From Halomonas saccharevitans (GTDB taxonomy: Bacteria > Pseudomonadota > Gammaproteobacteria > Pseudomonadales > Halomonadaceae), in the NCBI RefSeq assembly GCF_900116405.1, contig NZ_FPAQ01000006.1, positions 1-64,000 of the forward strand: a DNA stretch of 64,000 nucleotides, given 5' to 3'. Below, one piece after another: positions 25,877 to 34,815 of this stretch. Made by a program: the position numbers and the translations under genes. Position 1 is the stretch's first letter. Each line of letters opens with the position of its first letter. The notes beneath the pieces were generated by a model that did not search any database, was not told where the DNA came from, and saw only the letters and a program-made list of their open reading frames with translations.

Positions 25877-25905
25877 GGCCCCGCCTCCTCTCGGAGTGCG
25901 GGGCC
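25877..25905. terminator. Terminator hairpin between corA and dnaJ
   Basis: 8-bp stem GGCCCCGC with GCGGGGCC and an inner CTCC/GGAG pairing, between convergent genes; weak U-tracts on both sides. Confidence 0.6.
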
Positions 25906-25929
25906 CTGTCGGTTCCTGCGGGACTAGCC

Positions 25930-27078
25930 TTACGGCTTCATGTCCTCGAAGAACTTCTTCACGCCGTCGAAGAAGCTCGACTTCTTCGGCGAGTGATGGC
26001 TCTTACTGCCCTCCAGGCTGTCCTGGAAAGCGCGCAGCAGGTCCTTCTGCTCCTCGCTGAGCTTGACCGGAGTCTCCACTACGACCTTGCACAGCAGATC
26101 GCCGGGGGGACCGCCGCGCACCGGCTTGACGCCCTTGCCGCGCAGGCGGAACAACTTGCCGGTCTGGGTCTCGGGCGGGATCTTCAGCTTGACCCGAGCC
26201 TCCAGGGTGGGCACCTCGAGCTCGCCGCCCAGCGCCGCGTCGACGAAGTTGATCGGCACCTCGCACTGCAGGTGACGGCCGTCGCGCTGGAAGATGTGGT
26301 GCGGCTTGATCGCCACCTGCACATAGAGATCCCCGGGTGGTCCGCCATTGACGCCGGCCTCGCCCTCGCCGTTCAGGCGAATGCGGTCGCCGGTATCCAC
26401 GCCGGCCGGGATCTTCACCGAGAGGGTGCGAGTCTCGCGCACCCGGCCCTCGCCATGGCACTTGTGGCACGGCACTTTGATGTGCTCGCCGCCGCCGTGA
26501 CAGGTCGGGCAGGTCTGCTGCACGGCGAAGAAGCCCTGCTGCATGCGCACCTGACCCATGCCGTTACAGGTCGGGCAGGTCTCCTTGCTGGAGCCCGGCT
26601 CGGCACCGCCACCGTCGCAGCGCTCGCACTCGACATGGCGCGGCACGCGGATGTCCACGCTGGTGCCGGCCACGGCGTCCTCGAGGTCGAGCTCGAGATT
26701 GTAGCGAAGGTCGCTGCCGCGCTGCGGGGCGTTGGGGTGGCGACGACCGCCGCCCCCGCCGAAGATGTCGCCGAACACATCGCCGAAGATGTCGCTGAAG
26801 CCGCCGGCACCGGCCCCGGCGCCACCGAAGCCGCCACCGCCGCCGGCCTGGCCGTCGACGCCGGCATGGCCGAACTGGTCGTAGGCCGAACGCTTCTCGC
26901 CGTCACTCAGGACCTCGTAGGCCTCGGAGACCTCGCGGAACTTCTCGGCTGCCGAGTCATCATCCGGATTGCGGTCCGGGTGGAATTTCTGGGCGAGGCG
27001 TCGGTAGGCCTTCTTGATGTCCTTCTGGTCGGCACCGCGCTCGACGCCCAGTACTTCGTAATAATCACGCTTGGACAT
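25930..27078 (-). CDS. dnaJ: Chaperone protein DnaJ
   Basis: Hsp40 cochaperone that stimulates DnaK. The 382-residue protein has the J domain (residues 1-70, HPD in KFHPDRN at 33-35), a Gly/Phe-rich linker (about 75-115, unusually long glycine runs), and the zinc domain with four CxxCxGxG repeats ([32 protein letters not shown]). The C-terminal substrate domain follows. It lies 92 bp after dnaK on the same strand. Confidence 0.99.
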   Translation of the reverse strand: MSKRDYYEVLGVERGADQKDIKKAYRRLAQKFHPDRNPDDDSAAEKFREVSEAYEVLSDGEKRSAYDQFGHAGVDGQAGGGGGFGGAGAGAGGFSDIFGDVFGDIFGGGGGRRHPNAPQRGSDLRYNLELDLEDAVAGTSVDIRVPRHVECERCDGGGAEPGSSKETCPTCNGMGQVRMQQGFFAVQQTCPTCHGGGEHIKVPCHKCHGEGRVRETRTLSVKIPAGVDTGDRIRLNGEGEAGVNGGPPGDLYVQVAIKPHHIFQRDGRHLQCEVPINFVDAALGGELEVPTLEARVKLKIPPETQTGKLFRLRGKGVKPVRGGPPGDLLCKVVVETPVKLSEEQKDLLRAFQDSLEGSKSHHSPKKSSFFDGVKKFFEDMKP

Positions 27079-27170
27079 GAGTCTGTCCGCCTCCGTAGGG
27101 ACTCTGCGGAAACACCAACGCGGGAGTCAGGCCCCCGCGCTGGCATCATCCGTCAAACAGATGTCGTGGT

Positions 27171-29099
27171 TTACTGCTTTTTCTGGTCGTCGTTGACTTC
27201 TTCGTACTCGGCGTCGACCACGTCATCTTCCTGCTTGGCGGCGCCCTCATCGGCCTCGCCGGCCTGCTGCGCGGCCTCACCCTGCTCGGCGTACATCTTC
27301 TGCGCCAGGGTGCCGGAGGCCTCGGTCAGCTTGTCGAGCTTGGCCTGAATGTCCTCCTGGTCGTCGCCCTTGATCGCCTCTTCCAGCTCGGAAGCGGCGG
27401 TCTCGATGGCCTGCTTCTCTTCATCGCTGGCCTTGTCGCCGGCCTCTTCGAGGGTCTTGCGGGCGGCGTGGATCATGCCGTCGGCCTGGTTGCGCAGCTG
27501 GACCAGCTCCTCGAACTTCTTGTCCTCGTCGGCGTGCGCCTCGGCATCCTGGACCATCTGCTCGACTTCTTCCTCGGAAAGGCCGCTGGAGGCCTTGATC
27601 ACGATGGACTGTTCCTTGCCGGTGGCCTTGTCCTTGGCGGACACGTTCAGGATGCCGTTGGCGTCCAGGTCGAAGGCGACCTCGATCTGCGGCACGCCGC
27701 GCGGCGCCGGCGGAATGTCGGCCAGGTCGAAGCGACCGAGCGACTTGTTGCCGCCAGACTGCTTGCGCTCACCCTGCAGCACGTGAATGGTCACGGCCGT
27801 CTGGTTGTCATCCGCGGTCGAGAAGGTCTGCGTCTTCTTGGTCGGGATGGTGGTGTTCTTCTCGATCAGCGGCGTCATCACGCCACCCAGGGTCTCGATG
27901 CCCAGGGTCAGCGGGGTGACGTCGAGCAGCAACACGTCCTTGACGTCACCGCCCAGCACGCCGCCCTGGATCGCCGCGCCCACGGCCACGGCCTCGTCCG
28001 GGTTGACGTCCTTGCGGGCGTCCTTGCCGAAGAACTCGGCCACGGACTTCTGCACCATGGGCATGCGGGTCTGACCGCCGACCAGGATGACGTCGTCGAT
28101 CTCGCCGTTGGACAGGCCGGCATCCTTGAGCGCGGTCTTGCACGGCTCGAGGGAGCGCTTGACCAGCTCCTCCACCAGCGACTCCAGCTTGGCCCGGGTC
28201 ACCTTCACGTTGAGGTGCTTGGGACCGGTGTTGTCGGCGGTGATGTAGGGCAGGTTGACGTCGGTCTGCTGGGCGCTGGACAGCTCGATCTTGGCCTTCT
28301 CGGCGGCTTCCTTGAGGCGCTGCATGGCCAGGTTGTCGCCGGACAGGTCGATGCCACTGTCGGCCTTGAACTGATCAACCAGGTAGTTGATCAGCTTCAT
28401 GTCGAAGTCTTCGCCGCCCAGGAAGGTGTCGCCGTTGGTGGCCAGCACCTCGAACTGAGTCTCGCCGTCGACGTCGGCCACTTCGATGATGGAGATATCG
28501 AAGGTGCCGCCACCCAGGTCATAGACCGCGATGGTCTTGTCGCCGCGAGACTTGTCCATGCCGTAGGCCAGCGCGGCCGCGGTCGGCTCGTTGATGATGC
28601 GCTTGACCTCGAGGCCGGCGATACGACCCGCGTCCTTGGTGGCCTGACGCTGGGAGTCGTTGAAGTAGGCCGGCACGGTGATCACCGCCTCGGTCACTTC
28701 TTCGCCCAGGTAGTCCTCGGCGGTCTTCTTCATCTTCTTCAGGACTTCGGCGCTGACCTGCGGCGGCGCCAGCTTCTTGTCCTTGACCTGCACCCAGGCA
28801 TCGCCGTTGTCGGCTTCGGTGATGGTGTAGGGAACCATCTTGACGTCTTTCTGGACGACATCGTCCTTGAAGCGACGGCCGATCAGGCGCTTGATGGCGT
28901 ACAGGGTGTTCTCGGGGTTGGTGACCGCCTGGCGCTTGGCCGCCTGGCCCACCAGCGTCTCACCGTCCTCGGTGTAGGCAATGATGGACGGCGTAGTCCG
29001 TGCGCCTTCGGCGTTCTCGATCACCTTGGCCTGGTCACCGTCGAGCACGGCGACGCAAGAGTTGGTGGTCCCCAGGTCAATACCGATGATGCGTCCCAT
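27171..29099 (-). CDS. dnaK: Chaperone protein DnaK
   Basis: Hsp70 ATPase chaperone. The 642-residue protein has the nucleotide-binding domain from [38 protein letters not shown] and [12 protein letters not shown], and the linker [19 protein letters not shown]. The substrate-binding lid and a glutamine/alanine-rich tail end in [11 protein letters not shown] with an extra NDDQKKQ. A sigma-32-like promoter lies in the 120-bp grpE-dnaK gap, as well as the one before grpE. Confidence 0.99.
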   Translation of the reverse strand: MGRIIGIDLGTTNSCVAVLDGDQAKVIENAEGARTTPSIIAYTEDGETLVGQAAKRQAVTNPENTLYAIKRLIGRRFKDDVVQKDVKMVPYTITEADNGDAWVQVKDKKLAPPQVSAEVLKKMKKTAEDYLGEEVTEAVITVPAYFNDSQRQATKDAGRIAGLEVKRIINEPTAAALAYGMDKSRGDKTIAVYDLGGGTFDISIIEVADVDGETQFEVLATNGDTFLGGEDFDMKLINYLVDQFKADSGIDLSGDNLAMQRLKEAAEKAKIELSSAQQTDVNLPYITADNTGPKHLNVKVTRAKLESLVEELVKRSLEPCKTALKDAGLSNGEIDDVILVGGQTRMPMVQKSVAEFFGKDARKDVNPDEAVAVGAAIQGGVLGGDVKDVLLLDVTPLTLGIETLGGVMTPLIEKNTTIPTKKTQTFSTADDNQTAVTIHVLQGERKQSGGNKSLGRFDLADIPPAPRGVPQIEVAFDLDANGILNVSAKDKATGKEQSIVIKASSGLSEEEVEQMVQDAEAHADEDKKFEELVQLRNQADGMIHAARKTLEEAGDKASDEEKQAIETAASELEEAIKGDDQEDIQAKLDKLTEASGTLAQKMYAEQGEAAQQAGEADEGAAKQEDDVVDAEYEEVNDDQKKQ

Positions 29100-29161
29100 A
29101 GGAAATCCTCAAACTGGCAGTTGAATTCGTGATCTGCGGCTTTCGCCGCGGGGTTGCCGTC

Positions 29162-29190
29162 TATCTGGGGGCCCTCGAAACCTTTTCAAG
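29162..29190 (-). promoter_or_regulatory. Sigma-32-like promoter of dnaK
   Basis: On the minus strand CTTGAA (29190-29185), a 14-bp spacer and CCCCAGATA (29170-29162) fit the heat-shock consensus CTTGAA-N13-15-CCCCATNTA with one notable mismatch in the -10. The element is embedded in an inverted repeat GGCCCTCG/CGAGGGCC (29170-29177 and 29194-29201). Confidence 0.6.
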
Positions 29191-29219
29191 ACCCGAGGGC
29201 CGCTTTTCTATGGTCGGTG

Positions 29220-29843
29220 TCAGCCGGCGGCCTGGCTGACGACCACCATGGCCGGACGGACCAGGCGCCCGTTGAGCAGGTAGCCCTTCTGCACCACCTC
29301 CATCACGGAGTTGGGCTCCATCTCGGGATTGGGCACCATGGCCATGGCCTCGTGGTACTGCGGGTCGAAGGGCTCACCATGGGGCTCCACCACCTCGACG
29401 CCGAACTTGGTCATCACGTCGTGCTGCATTTTGAGCGTCATGGAGACGCCCTCGATGTGCGCCTCGCTGGCCTCGTCGCCCATGGACTCGAGCGCCTTCT
29501 CGAGGCTGTCGATCACCGGCAGCAGCTCCTTGACGAACTTCTCCAGCGCGAACTTGCGGGCCTTCTCGGCCTCCTGCTCGGCGCGACGCCGCACGTTCTG
29601 TGCCTCGGCGGCCGCCCGCATGGCCTGATCCTTGGCCTCGGCGACGCTCTGTTCGAGCTCCTCGACGCGTGCCGCCAGCACCTCGGCCTCTGGATCGCCG
29701 GCGGCCTCGGCCTCGGTGGCGGCCTGATCGGCGCCCTCGATGGCGTCCTCCAGCTCACCCTCCACGGTCTCGGCCTGCGGCGCGGCTTCCCGCTCCTCGC
29801 GAGCGAGTTCGTCGTCCAGCGGGGTCTGAGGGTCTTTAGCCAT
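29220..29843 (-). CDS. grpE: Nucleotide exchange factor GrpE
   Basis: GrpE releases ADP from DnaK. The 207-residue protein starts [14 protein letters not shown] at 29843 with CAGGAG upstream. It has a long acidic, alanine-rich N-terminal part with a coiled coil (about 20-110), then the conserved [14 protein letters not shown] and the C-terminal beta domain [15 protein letters not shown]. It ends [13 protein letters not shown]. It heads the grpE-dnaK-dnaJ cluster and has a strong heat-shock promoter upstream. Confidence 0.98.
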   Translation of the reverse strand: MAKDPQTPLDDELAREEREAAPQAETVEGELEDAIEGADQAATEAEAAGDPEAEVLAARVEELEQSVAEAKDQAMRAAAEAQNVRRRAEQEAEKARKFALEKFVKELLPVIDSLEKALESMGDEASEAHIEGVSMTLKMQHDVMTKFGVEVVEPHGEPFDPQYHEAMAMVPNPEMEPNSVMEVVQKGYLLNGRLVRPAMVVVSQAAG

Positions 29844-29922
29844 GTGGGGTCTCCTGAATGGCAATCAGCGGCCAGGGCCGCTGGCAAGGCATGAATGATG
29901 GCTTGAATAACGGTCTGCGAGG

Positions 29923-29951
29923 TATATGGGGCTGGCCGCGGTGAACTCAAG
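29923..29951 (-). promoter_or_regulatory. Sigma-32-type heat-shock promoter of grpE
   Basis: On the minus strand CTTGAG (29951-29946), a 14-bp spacer and CCCCATATA (29931-29923). The -10 part is a full match to the sigma-32 consensus and the -35 differs at one base. It is 80 bp before the grpE start. Confidence 0.8.
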
Positions 29952-29999
29952 GCATCATCGCGAGACGAATTTGCGGGTGCATTGTGGGGGCCGCTTGAC

Positions 30000-30038
30000 T
30001 ACTGTATAAATACACAATACTTGTATGGATGCACAGTA
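30000..30038 (+). promoter_or_regulatory. Two overlapping LexA-like boxes before recN
   Basis: 30000-30019 reads TACTGTATAAATACACAATA and 30019-30038 reads ACTTGTATGGATGCACAGTA. Each has one perfect half (CTG or CAG) and one half with a single change, with the 10-bp inner spacing of the consensus CTG-N10-CAG. They share one base. recN of E. coli is also preceded by more than one LexA site. Confidence 0.7.
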
Positions 30039-30104
30039 TTTGAAAGACAGTACTTGAGGGACGGTACTCGAAAGACCGTCTTGAAAGACCGTACTTCCAG
30101 AACG
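30036..30104 (+). repeat. Imperfect 14-bp tandem repeats in the recN leader
   Basis: Five consecutive units begin at 30036, 30050, 30064, 30078 and 30091 (lengths 14, 14, 14, 13, 14). The consensus is GTACTTGAAAGACC. They follow the LexA-like boxes directly and end 30 bp before the recN start. Confidence 0.8.
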
Positions 30105-30134
30105 GTATCCCCAGACAGGCCCCCGGGAGGCACC

Positions 30135-31808
30135 ATGCTGACAGAGCTTGCCATTCGCGACTTCGCCATCGTCGACCACCTCGAGCTGGACCTGGCCGGC
30201 GGCATGACCGCCATCACCGGCGAGACGGGGGCCGGCAAGTCCATCCTGCTCGGCGCCCTGGGGCTCTGCCTGGGCGAGCGCGCCGACAGCGCCAGCGTGC
30301 GTCATGGCAGCGAACGCGCCGACCTGAGCGCCCGCTTCGATCTCGAGGCCCTGCCCGAGGCGCGCGCCTGGCTCGAGTCCCGCGAGCTGCCCGTCGACGA
30401 CTGCCTGCTGCGCCGCGTGGTAACGCGCGGCGGTCGCTCCAAGGCCTGGATCAACGGCCAGCCGGCCACGGTGGCCGACCTGCGCGGCCTGGGCGAGCAC
30501 CTCATCGAGATCCACGGCCAGCACGCCCACCAGGCGCTGCTGCACGAGGAGACTCACCTGCGCCTGCTCGACGACTTCGCCGGCCATCGCGAGCGGGTGG
30601 CCGAGATGCAGCTGGCCTTCCGCGAGTGGCAGGCGGGCCGCCGGCGGCTCGCGCGCCTGGCCGAGGACGGCGACGAGATCCGCGCCCGCCGCCAGCTGCT
30701 GCGCTATCAGGTGGAGGAACTGGATACGCTGGCCCTGGCCGAGGGCGAGCTCAAGGGGCTCGAGGAGGAACAAGAGGAACTGGCCCACGCCGAGGAACGG
30801 CTGCGCGAGGCGCAGTTCGCCGCCGAATGCTGCGACGGCGACGAGGCCGGGGCCCTGTCACTGCTCAACCAGGCGATCCAGCATCTCTCGGAGCTACCGG
30901 GCAGCGACCGCGGCAGCCTCGCCGACACCCTCACCATGCTCGGCGAGGCGCGCATCCAGGTCGAGGAGGCCGGCCGCGAGCTCGGCCACTTCGCCGCCGG
31001 CGTCGAGCTTGACCCGGAGCGGCTGGCCTGGGTGGAAGAGCGTTTGGGCGAGATGCACCGCATCGCCCGCAAGCACCACGTGCTGCCCGAAGAGCTGGTC
31101 GACCTGCACCGGCGCCTGGCCGAGGAGCTCGAGGGCCTGGAGGGCGGCGACGGCGACCTCGAGACGCTGGCCGCCGAGGTCGAGGCGCTGAAGGCGCGCT
31201 GGCACGAGCAGGCCTCGGCGATCTCCAAGGCGCGCCGCCAGGCCGCCCGCCGCTTCGGCCGGGCCGTGCAGGAGCAGCTGGCCTTCCTGGCCATGGGCAA
31301 GGCGACGTTCGAAGTCGAGTTCGCCCCCCGTGAGACTCCGGCCCTCGAGGGGCTGGAAGGCGCCCGCATGCTGATCAGCACCAATCCCGGCCAGCCGGCG
31401 CGCCCGCTGGCCAAGGTGGCCTCGGGGGGCGAGCTGTCGCGCATCAGCCTGGCGATCCAGGTGGTGGCGGCGCAGCACTCGACCATCGCCAGCCTGGTCT
31501 TCGACGAGGTGGACGTGGGGGTCTCCGGAGCCACCGCCGAGATCGTCGGCCAGCTGCTGCGCCGGCTGGGTGAGAACGGCCAGGTGATGACCGTGACCCA
31601 CCTGCCTCAGGTGGCCGCCCAGGCGCATCACCACCTGCACATCGAGAAGCAGGCCGAGAAGGCCTCCACCCTGACCCGCATGGCCCTGCTCGACGAGGCC
31701 GGCCGGGTCGGCGAGCTGGCGCGCATGCTGGGCGGCGTGAACCTCTCCGACCGCACCCTGGCCCACGCCCGGGAGATGCTCGACGCCAGCCAGCGCGCCC
31801 ACCACTGA
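30135..31808 (+). CDS. recN: DNA repair protein RecN
   Basis: SMC-like ATPase of double-strand-break repair, SOS-induced. The 557-residue protein starts MLTELAIRDFAIVDHLEL with Walker A GETGAGKS (29-36), a QxHQ-like HGQHAHQALL segment, a long central coiled coil (about 150-370), the signature VASGGELSRISLAIQ and Walker B LVFDEVDVGVSG. The start at 30135 has GGGAGG; an open frame upstream runs through the repeat array and is not coding. It is divergent from grpE, with LexA-like boxes upstream. Confidence 0.98.
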   Translation: MLTELAIRDFAIVDHLELDLAGGMTAITGETGAGKSILLGALGLCLGERADSASVRHGSERADLSARFDLEALPEARAWLESRELPVDDCLLRRVVTRGGRSKAWINGQPATVADLRGLGEHLIEIHGQHAHQALLHEETHLRLLDDFAGHRERVAEMQLAFREWQAGRRRLARLAEDGDEIRARRQLLRYQVEELDTLALAEGELKGLEEEQEELAHAEERLREAQFAAECCDGDEAGALSLLNQAIQHLSELPGSDRGSLADTLTMLGEARIQVEEAGRELGHFAAGVELDPERLAWVEERLGEMHRIARKHHVLPEELVDLHRRLAEELEGLEGGDGDLETLAAEVEALKARWHEQASAISKARRQAARRFGRAVQEQLAFLAMGKATFEVEFAPRETPALEGLEGARMLISTNPGQPARPLAKVASGGELSRISLAIQVVAAQHSTIASLVFDEVDVGVSGATAEIVGQLLRRLGENGQVMTVTHLPQVAAQAHHHLHIEKQAEKASTLTRMALLDEAGRVGELARMLGGVNLSDRTLAHAREMLDASQRAHH

Positions 31809-31844
31809 CCCCGCCGAGCAAGGCGCGAACCAAGGCCCCAACGC

Positions 31845-31878
31845 AGCGCGGCCCCGATCCTCGGATCGGGGCCGCGCT
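31845..31878. terminator. Long GC hairpin between convergent recN and fur
   Basis: Perfect 16-bp inverted repeat (31845-31860 with 31863-31878) with a two-base centre. It lacks a good U-tract on either strand but sits where both genes must end. Confidence 0.6.
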
Positions 31879-31921
31879 GTGCTGCCGTTCGGGGGAGTGC
31901 CCCGTCGCCACGATGGCGACA

Positions 31922-32368
31922 CTACTTCTTCTGGATGCCTTCCTGGCGAGTCGCCCGGGAGCCGCGGGGCCGCACATAGAGCACCAGGGCGTGATCGACG
32001 AGCTCGTAGCCGTGCTCCTCGGCGATCTCCTGCTGGCGCCGCTCGATGGTCTCATCGAAGAACTCGATGATCTCACCGCTCTCCAGGCACACCATATGGT
32101 CGTGGTGCTCCTCTTGAGAGAGCTCGAACACGGCATGTCCGCCATCGAAGTTGTGGCGAATCACCAGGCCGGCGGTCTCGAACTGGGTCAGCACACGATA
32201 GACGGTGGCCAGGCCCACGTCCTCGCCCGCGTCCAATAGGGTCTTGTACACATCCTCGGCGCTCAGGTGATGCTTCTCGGAGGCGCTCTCGAGGATCTGC
32301 AGGATCTTGACGCGCGGCAGGGTCACTTTGAGACCGGCCTTGCGCAATTCATGGTTCTGGTCGGCCAT
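31922..32368 (-). CDS. fur: Ferric uptake regulator Fur
   Basis: Iron-responsive repressor. The 148-residue protein starts MADQNHELRKAGLKVTLPRVKIL at 32368, has the winged helix with ATVYRVLTQFETAGLVIRHNF and the metal region HAVFELSQEEHHDHMVCLESGEIIEF. Where E. coli Fur has two cysteines (CLDC), this one has CLES, so the CxxC zinc site is incomplete, as in some Pseudomonas relatives. It is divergent from bamE, the common gammaproteobacterial arrangement; I see no clear Fur box between them. Confidence 0.98.
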   Translation of the reverse strand: MADQNHELRKAGLKVTLPRVKILQILESASEKHHLSAEDVYKTLLDAGEDVGLATVYRVLTQFETAGLVIRHNFDGGHAVFELSQEEHHDHMVCLESGEIIEFFDETIERRQQEIAEEHGYELVDHALVLYVRPRGSRATRQEGIQKK

Positions 32369-32440
32369 GGTCGCTCTTCGCAGTATCGGGTAGGGTCGGT
32401 TATGATCGACCGAATCCACGATAGTGAAGAACAGGCGCAA

Positions 32441-32869
32441 ATGCAAAAGCTGACAAGAATCGTCACCCTTTCCCTCGCCCTGCTGATGATCAGCGGCTGC
32501 AGCTACTTCGGAGTCTACAAGCGCGACCTCCCCCAGGGCAACCTGGTGACCGAGGGCATGGCCGAACAGCTGCGGCCGGGCATGAGCCGCCGGCAGGTCG
32601 TCGACCTGATGGGCAGCCCGCTGCTCGAGGCGCCCTTCGATGCCCGCCAGTGGGACTATGTCTATCGCCTCGACGAAGCCTACGGCGGCGTCGAGCAGCG
32701 GCGCATTACCCTGACCTTTAATGGCGGGCGCGTCGTGGAGATCGAGCGCGAAGGCGACTTCTCGACGGCGCCGCCGCTCGGTGACGAGCGCGGCATCGGG
32801 CCGGACCGCGAGGCCGCCGCGGACGATCAGGAAGCGCCGCTCGACAACCTCACGCCGGATCGCCCCTGA
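32441..32869 (+). CDS. bamE: Outer membrane protein assembly factor BamE (lipoprotein)
   Basis: Small lipoprotein of the BAM complex. The 142-residue protein has a signal peptide with a lipobox, LLMISGCSYFG (lipid-modified cysteine about residue 20). The conserved core is LRPGMSRRQVVDLMGSPLLEAPFDARQWDYVYRL, and RRITLTFNGGRVVEIE follows. The C-terminal 30 residues are acidic and variable. The start at 32441 is followed by MQKLTRIVTLSLALL; an upstream in-frame ATG at 32402 would put charged residues before the signal peptide. It is divergent from fur. Confidence 0.95.
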   Translation: MQKLTRIVTLSLALLMISGCSYFGVYKRDLPQGNLVTEGMAEQLRPGMSRRQVVDLMGSPLLEAPFDARQWDYVYRLDEAYGGVEQRRITLTFNGGRVVEIEREGDFSTAPPLGDERGIGPDREAAADDQEAPLDNLTPDRP

Positions 32870-32926
32870 GCCGACCCGCGCCAGCCTGTCCCTGACACCC
32901 CGCCCCGGCACCCGCCGGGCGGGGCG

Positions 32927-33241
32927 TCAGCGCGTCTTGCGCGCGGCGCGCTCGGCGCGCACCGCCTTGGGATCGATCTTGAGCGGCCGGTAGACCTCGA
33001 CGCGATCCCCCGCCTTCAGGCGCTGGGCGTCGGGATCGCGCAGCAGTTTGCCGAAGAGACCCAGGTCGGCATCGAGGAAGGTCGCCGGCGGAAGCTCCGG
33101 AAACCTCGCTTCCAGCCCGGCCATCGCGACCGCCTGCCGAGCCGTGGTGCCCTCGCTCACGGAAAGCGGCACGATGCACTGCCGCTCGGGCAGGGCGAAG
33201 GCCACCTCGATCTCGATCGCGCCCGGCGCCCTAGCGCCCAT
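32927..33241 (-). CDS. RnfH/RatB family ubiquitin-fold protein
   Basis: A 104-residue protein with the pattern IEIEVAFALPERQCIVPLSVSEGTTARQAV, then FLDADLGLFGKLLRDPDAQRLKAGDRVEVYRPLKIDPKAVRAERAARK. The beta-grasp fold and the closing VEVYRPLxxDPKxxRRxRA are hallmarks of the UPF0125 (RnfH) family, whose cellular role is unclear. It overlaps the ratA end by 11 bases, the usual toxin-antitoxin-like arrangement from which the RatB name comes; the antitoxin role is not established. Confidence 0.93.
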   Translation of the reverse strand: MGARAPGAIEIEVAFALPERQCIVPLSVSEGTTARQAVAMAGLEARFPELPPATFLDADLGLFGKLLRDPDAQRLKAGDRVEVYRPLKIDPKAVRAERAARKTR

Positions 33242-33665
33242 AGAGGCTGTCCGCGCGGCGGGTGAAGGAGTCCACCAGCTGCCCGGCGACCTGCTGGAAG
33301 AGCTTGCCGAAGGCCATCCCCAACAGGCGATTGGCGAACTCGAACTCCAGTTCGAGGCTGATCTTGCAGGCCCCCTCACCCATCGGTATGAACAGCCAGC
33401 GGCCACGCAGGCGCTTGAAGGGGCCGCTGACCAGCGACATTTCGATGCGCTCGGGTTCGATCAGGTCGTTGCGGGTGGTGAAGCTCTGCTCGATGCCGGC
33501 ACGACCCAGGGTCATCTCGCCGATCAGGTGCGCGTCGTCACGCTCCAGCAGGCGGGCGTTCCGGCACCCCGGGAGGAATTCCGGGTAGCGCTCGAAGTCG
33601 TTGACCAGGTCGAACATGTCCTGGGGGGTGTGCCGCACCATGGCGGACCGATTGACCGTTGGCAT
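33231..33665 (-). CDS. ratA: RatA family ribosome-associated protein (START-like)
   Basis: A 144-residue Coq10/START-fold protein starting MPTVNRSAMVRHTPQDMFDLVNDFERYPEFLPGC. In E. coli RatA binds the 50S subunit and blocks 70S assembly. Relatives are coenzyme Q binding proteins, so both roles are open. The hydrophobic pocket strands and the C-terminal helix ANRLLGMAFGKLFQQVAGQLVDSFTRRA are conserved. The start has GGAGAG upstream. It is divergent from smpB, as in E. coli. Confidence 0.93.
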   Translation of the reverse strand: MPTVNRSAMVRHTPQDMFDLVNDFERYPEFLPGCRNARLLERDDAHLIGEMTLGRAGIEQSFTTRNDLIEPERIEMSLVSGPFKRLRGRWLFIPMGEGACKISLELEFEFANRLLGMAFGKLFQQVAGQLVDSFTRRADSLYGR

Positions 33666-33793
33666 TGAGCTCTCCGCTGACTTCACAGTGCCCAGGGCGT
33701 ATCATGAGCGGTTATTTCAGGCCTTGAATGGTACCACGCTTCCCCCCACATCGAAGGGCAAGCGCCACCGGCAGATACAGGACACGAGGTTTC

Positions 33794-34285
33794 ATGGCCA
33801 ACAAGAAAGGCAAGAGCAAGGGTCCAGGCGGCAACGTCATCGCCCAGAACAAGAAGGCACGCTTCGAATACCATATCGACGAGAGCTTCGAGGCGGGCGT
33901 GGTGCTGGCCGGCTGGGAGGTGAAGAGTCTGCGCGCCGGCAAGGCGCAGCTCACCGACACCTACATCCTGATCAAGAACGGCGAGGCGTGGCTGCTCGGC
34001 ACCCACATCACGCCGCTCAATACCGCCAGCACCCACGAGATCGCAGACCCCACGCGGACCCGCAAGCTGCTGCTGCATCGCAAGGAGATCGCCAAGATCT
34101 TCTCGCGCACCCAGGAGAAGGGCCACACCTGCGTGCCGCTCAAGCTCTACTGGAAGGACAACCTGGTGAAGTGCGAGCTGGCACTGGTGACCGGCAAGAA
34201 GCTGCACGACAAGCGCGCCACCGAGAAAGACCGCGACTGGCAGCGCCAGAAAGGGCGCATCATGCGCGAACAAACCAAGGCCTGA
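33794..34285 (+). CDS. smpB: SsrA-binding protein SmpB
   Basis: Partner of tmRNA in trans-translation. The 163-residue protein starts [28 protein letters not shown], with [26 protein letters not shown] and [11 protein letters not shown] in the oligonucleotide-binding core. The basic C-terminal tail [24 protein letters not shown] enters the ribosomal mRNA channel. The ssrA gene follows 41 bp downstream, so the two partners are adjacent. Confidence 0.98.
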   Translation: MANKKGKSKGPGGNVIAQNKKARFEYHIDESFEAGVVLAGWEVKSLRAGKAQLTDTYILIKNGEAWLLGTHITPLNTASTHEIADPTRTRKLLLHRKEIAKIFSRTQEKGHTCVPLKLYWKDNLVKCELALVTGKKLHDKRATEKDRDWQRQKGRIMREQTKA

Positions 34286-34326
34286 GGTGTCACAAGCCCT
34301 AGCATCCTGTTAGGATGCCCAAGTAC

Positions 34327-34707
34327 GGGGGCGACACGGTTTCGACGCCGGTGACAATCCCTGAGGTGCATGCCGAGAGCGTGATGTATCTCGTAAATCC
34401 AACATCACGACTAAATAGTCGCAAACGACGACAACTACGCTCAGGGCGCGCTGGCAGCTTAAACGCCGCTAGCTTCTAGCCCGGCCCGAAGGCAATGTGC
34501 CCATTCATTGCTGACGGGATATGAGCCAGGACTGATGGGATCGCGATAGGTGGTGTCCTCTCGCCTGTCGTTAAACCTGACGAGGAATCGCGTTGCTGGA
34601 TCCTGGTCGTCGGAGCCAGTAGCGTTAAATCAAATGACGAAACTAAGCATGTAGAGCCAATGGGTGCGTGCCGGCGGACGCGGGTTCAATTCCCGCCGCC
34701 TCCACCA
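34327..34707 (+). ncRNA. ssrA: Transfer-messenger RNA (tmRNA)
   Basis: A 381-nt tmRNA gene. The 5' end GGGGGCG pairs with the 3' CGCCTCC preceding ACCA, including a G3-T70 wobble as in alanine tRNAs, and CCA is encoded. The resume codon is GCA at 34421, and the tag frame (34421-34462, stop TAA) reads ANDDNYAQGALAA. The TTCAATTCCCGCC T-arm is near the 3' end. It lies directly after smpB. Confidence 0.97.
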
Positions 34708-34721
34708 AACAGTCGACGAAT

Positions 34722-34746
34722 CAAGCGCCTACGGGCGCTTTTTTCG
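34722..34746 (+). terminator. Rho-independent terminator of ssrA
   Basis: Stem AAGCGCC, loop TAC, GGGCGCTT, then TTTTCG, 15 bp past the tmRNA 3' end. Confidence 0.85.
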
Positions 34747-34815
34747 TTTCTGACCGCCCATCACTAGCGCCTCAACGCCCGACGCATCGCTCACCGCTAG
34801 GCGACCCATCCGCCG

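Noticed and set aside
30036-30104. CRISPR array before recN
   Set aside because: Repeats are 13-14 bp and abut each other without spacers, and no cas gene is near.
32369-32440. A Fur box between fur and bamE
   Set aside because: No convincing match to GATAATGATAATCATTATC or to repeated GATAAT hexamers.
34707-34815. Phage or island attachment site with integrase after ssrA
   Set aside because: No integrase gene and no repeated ssrA 3' end could be found in the window; only the position is suggestive.
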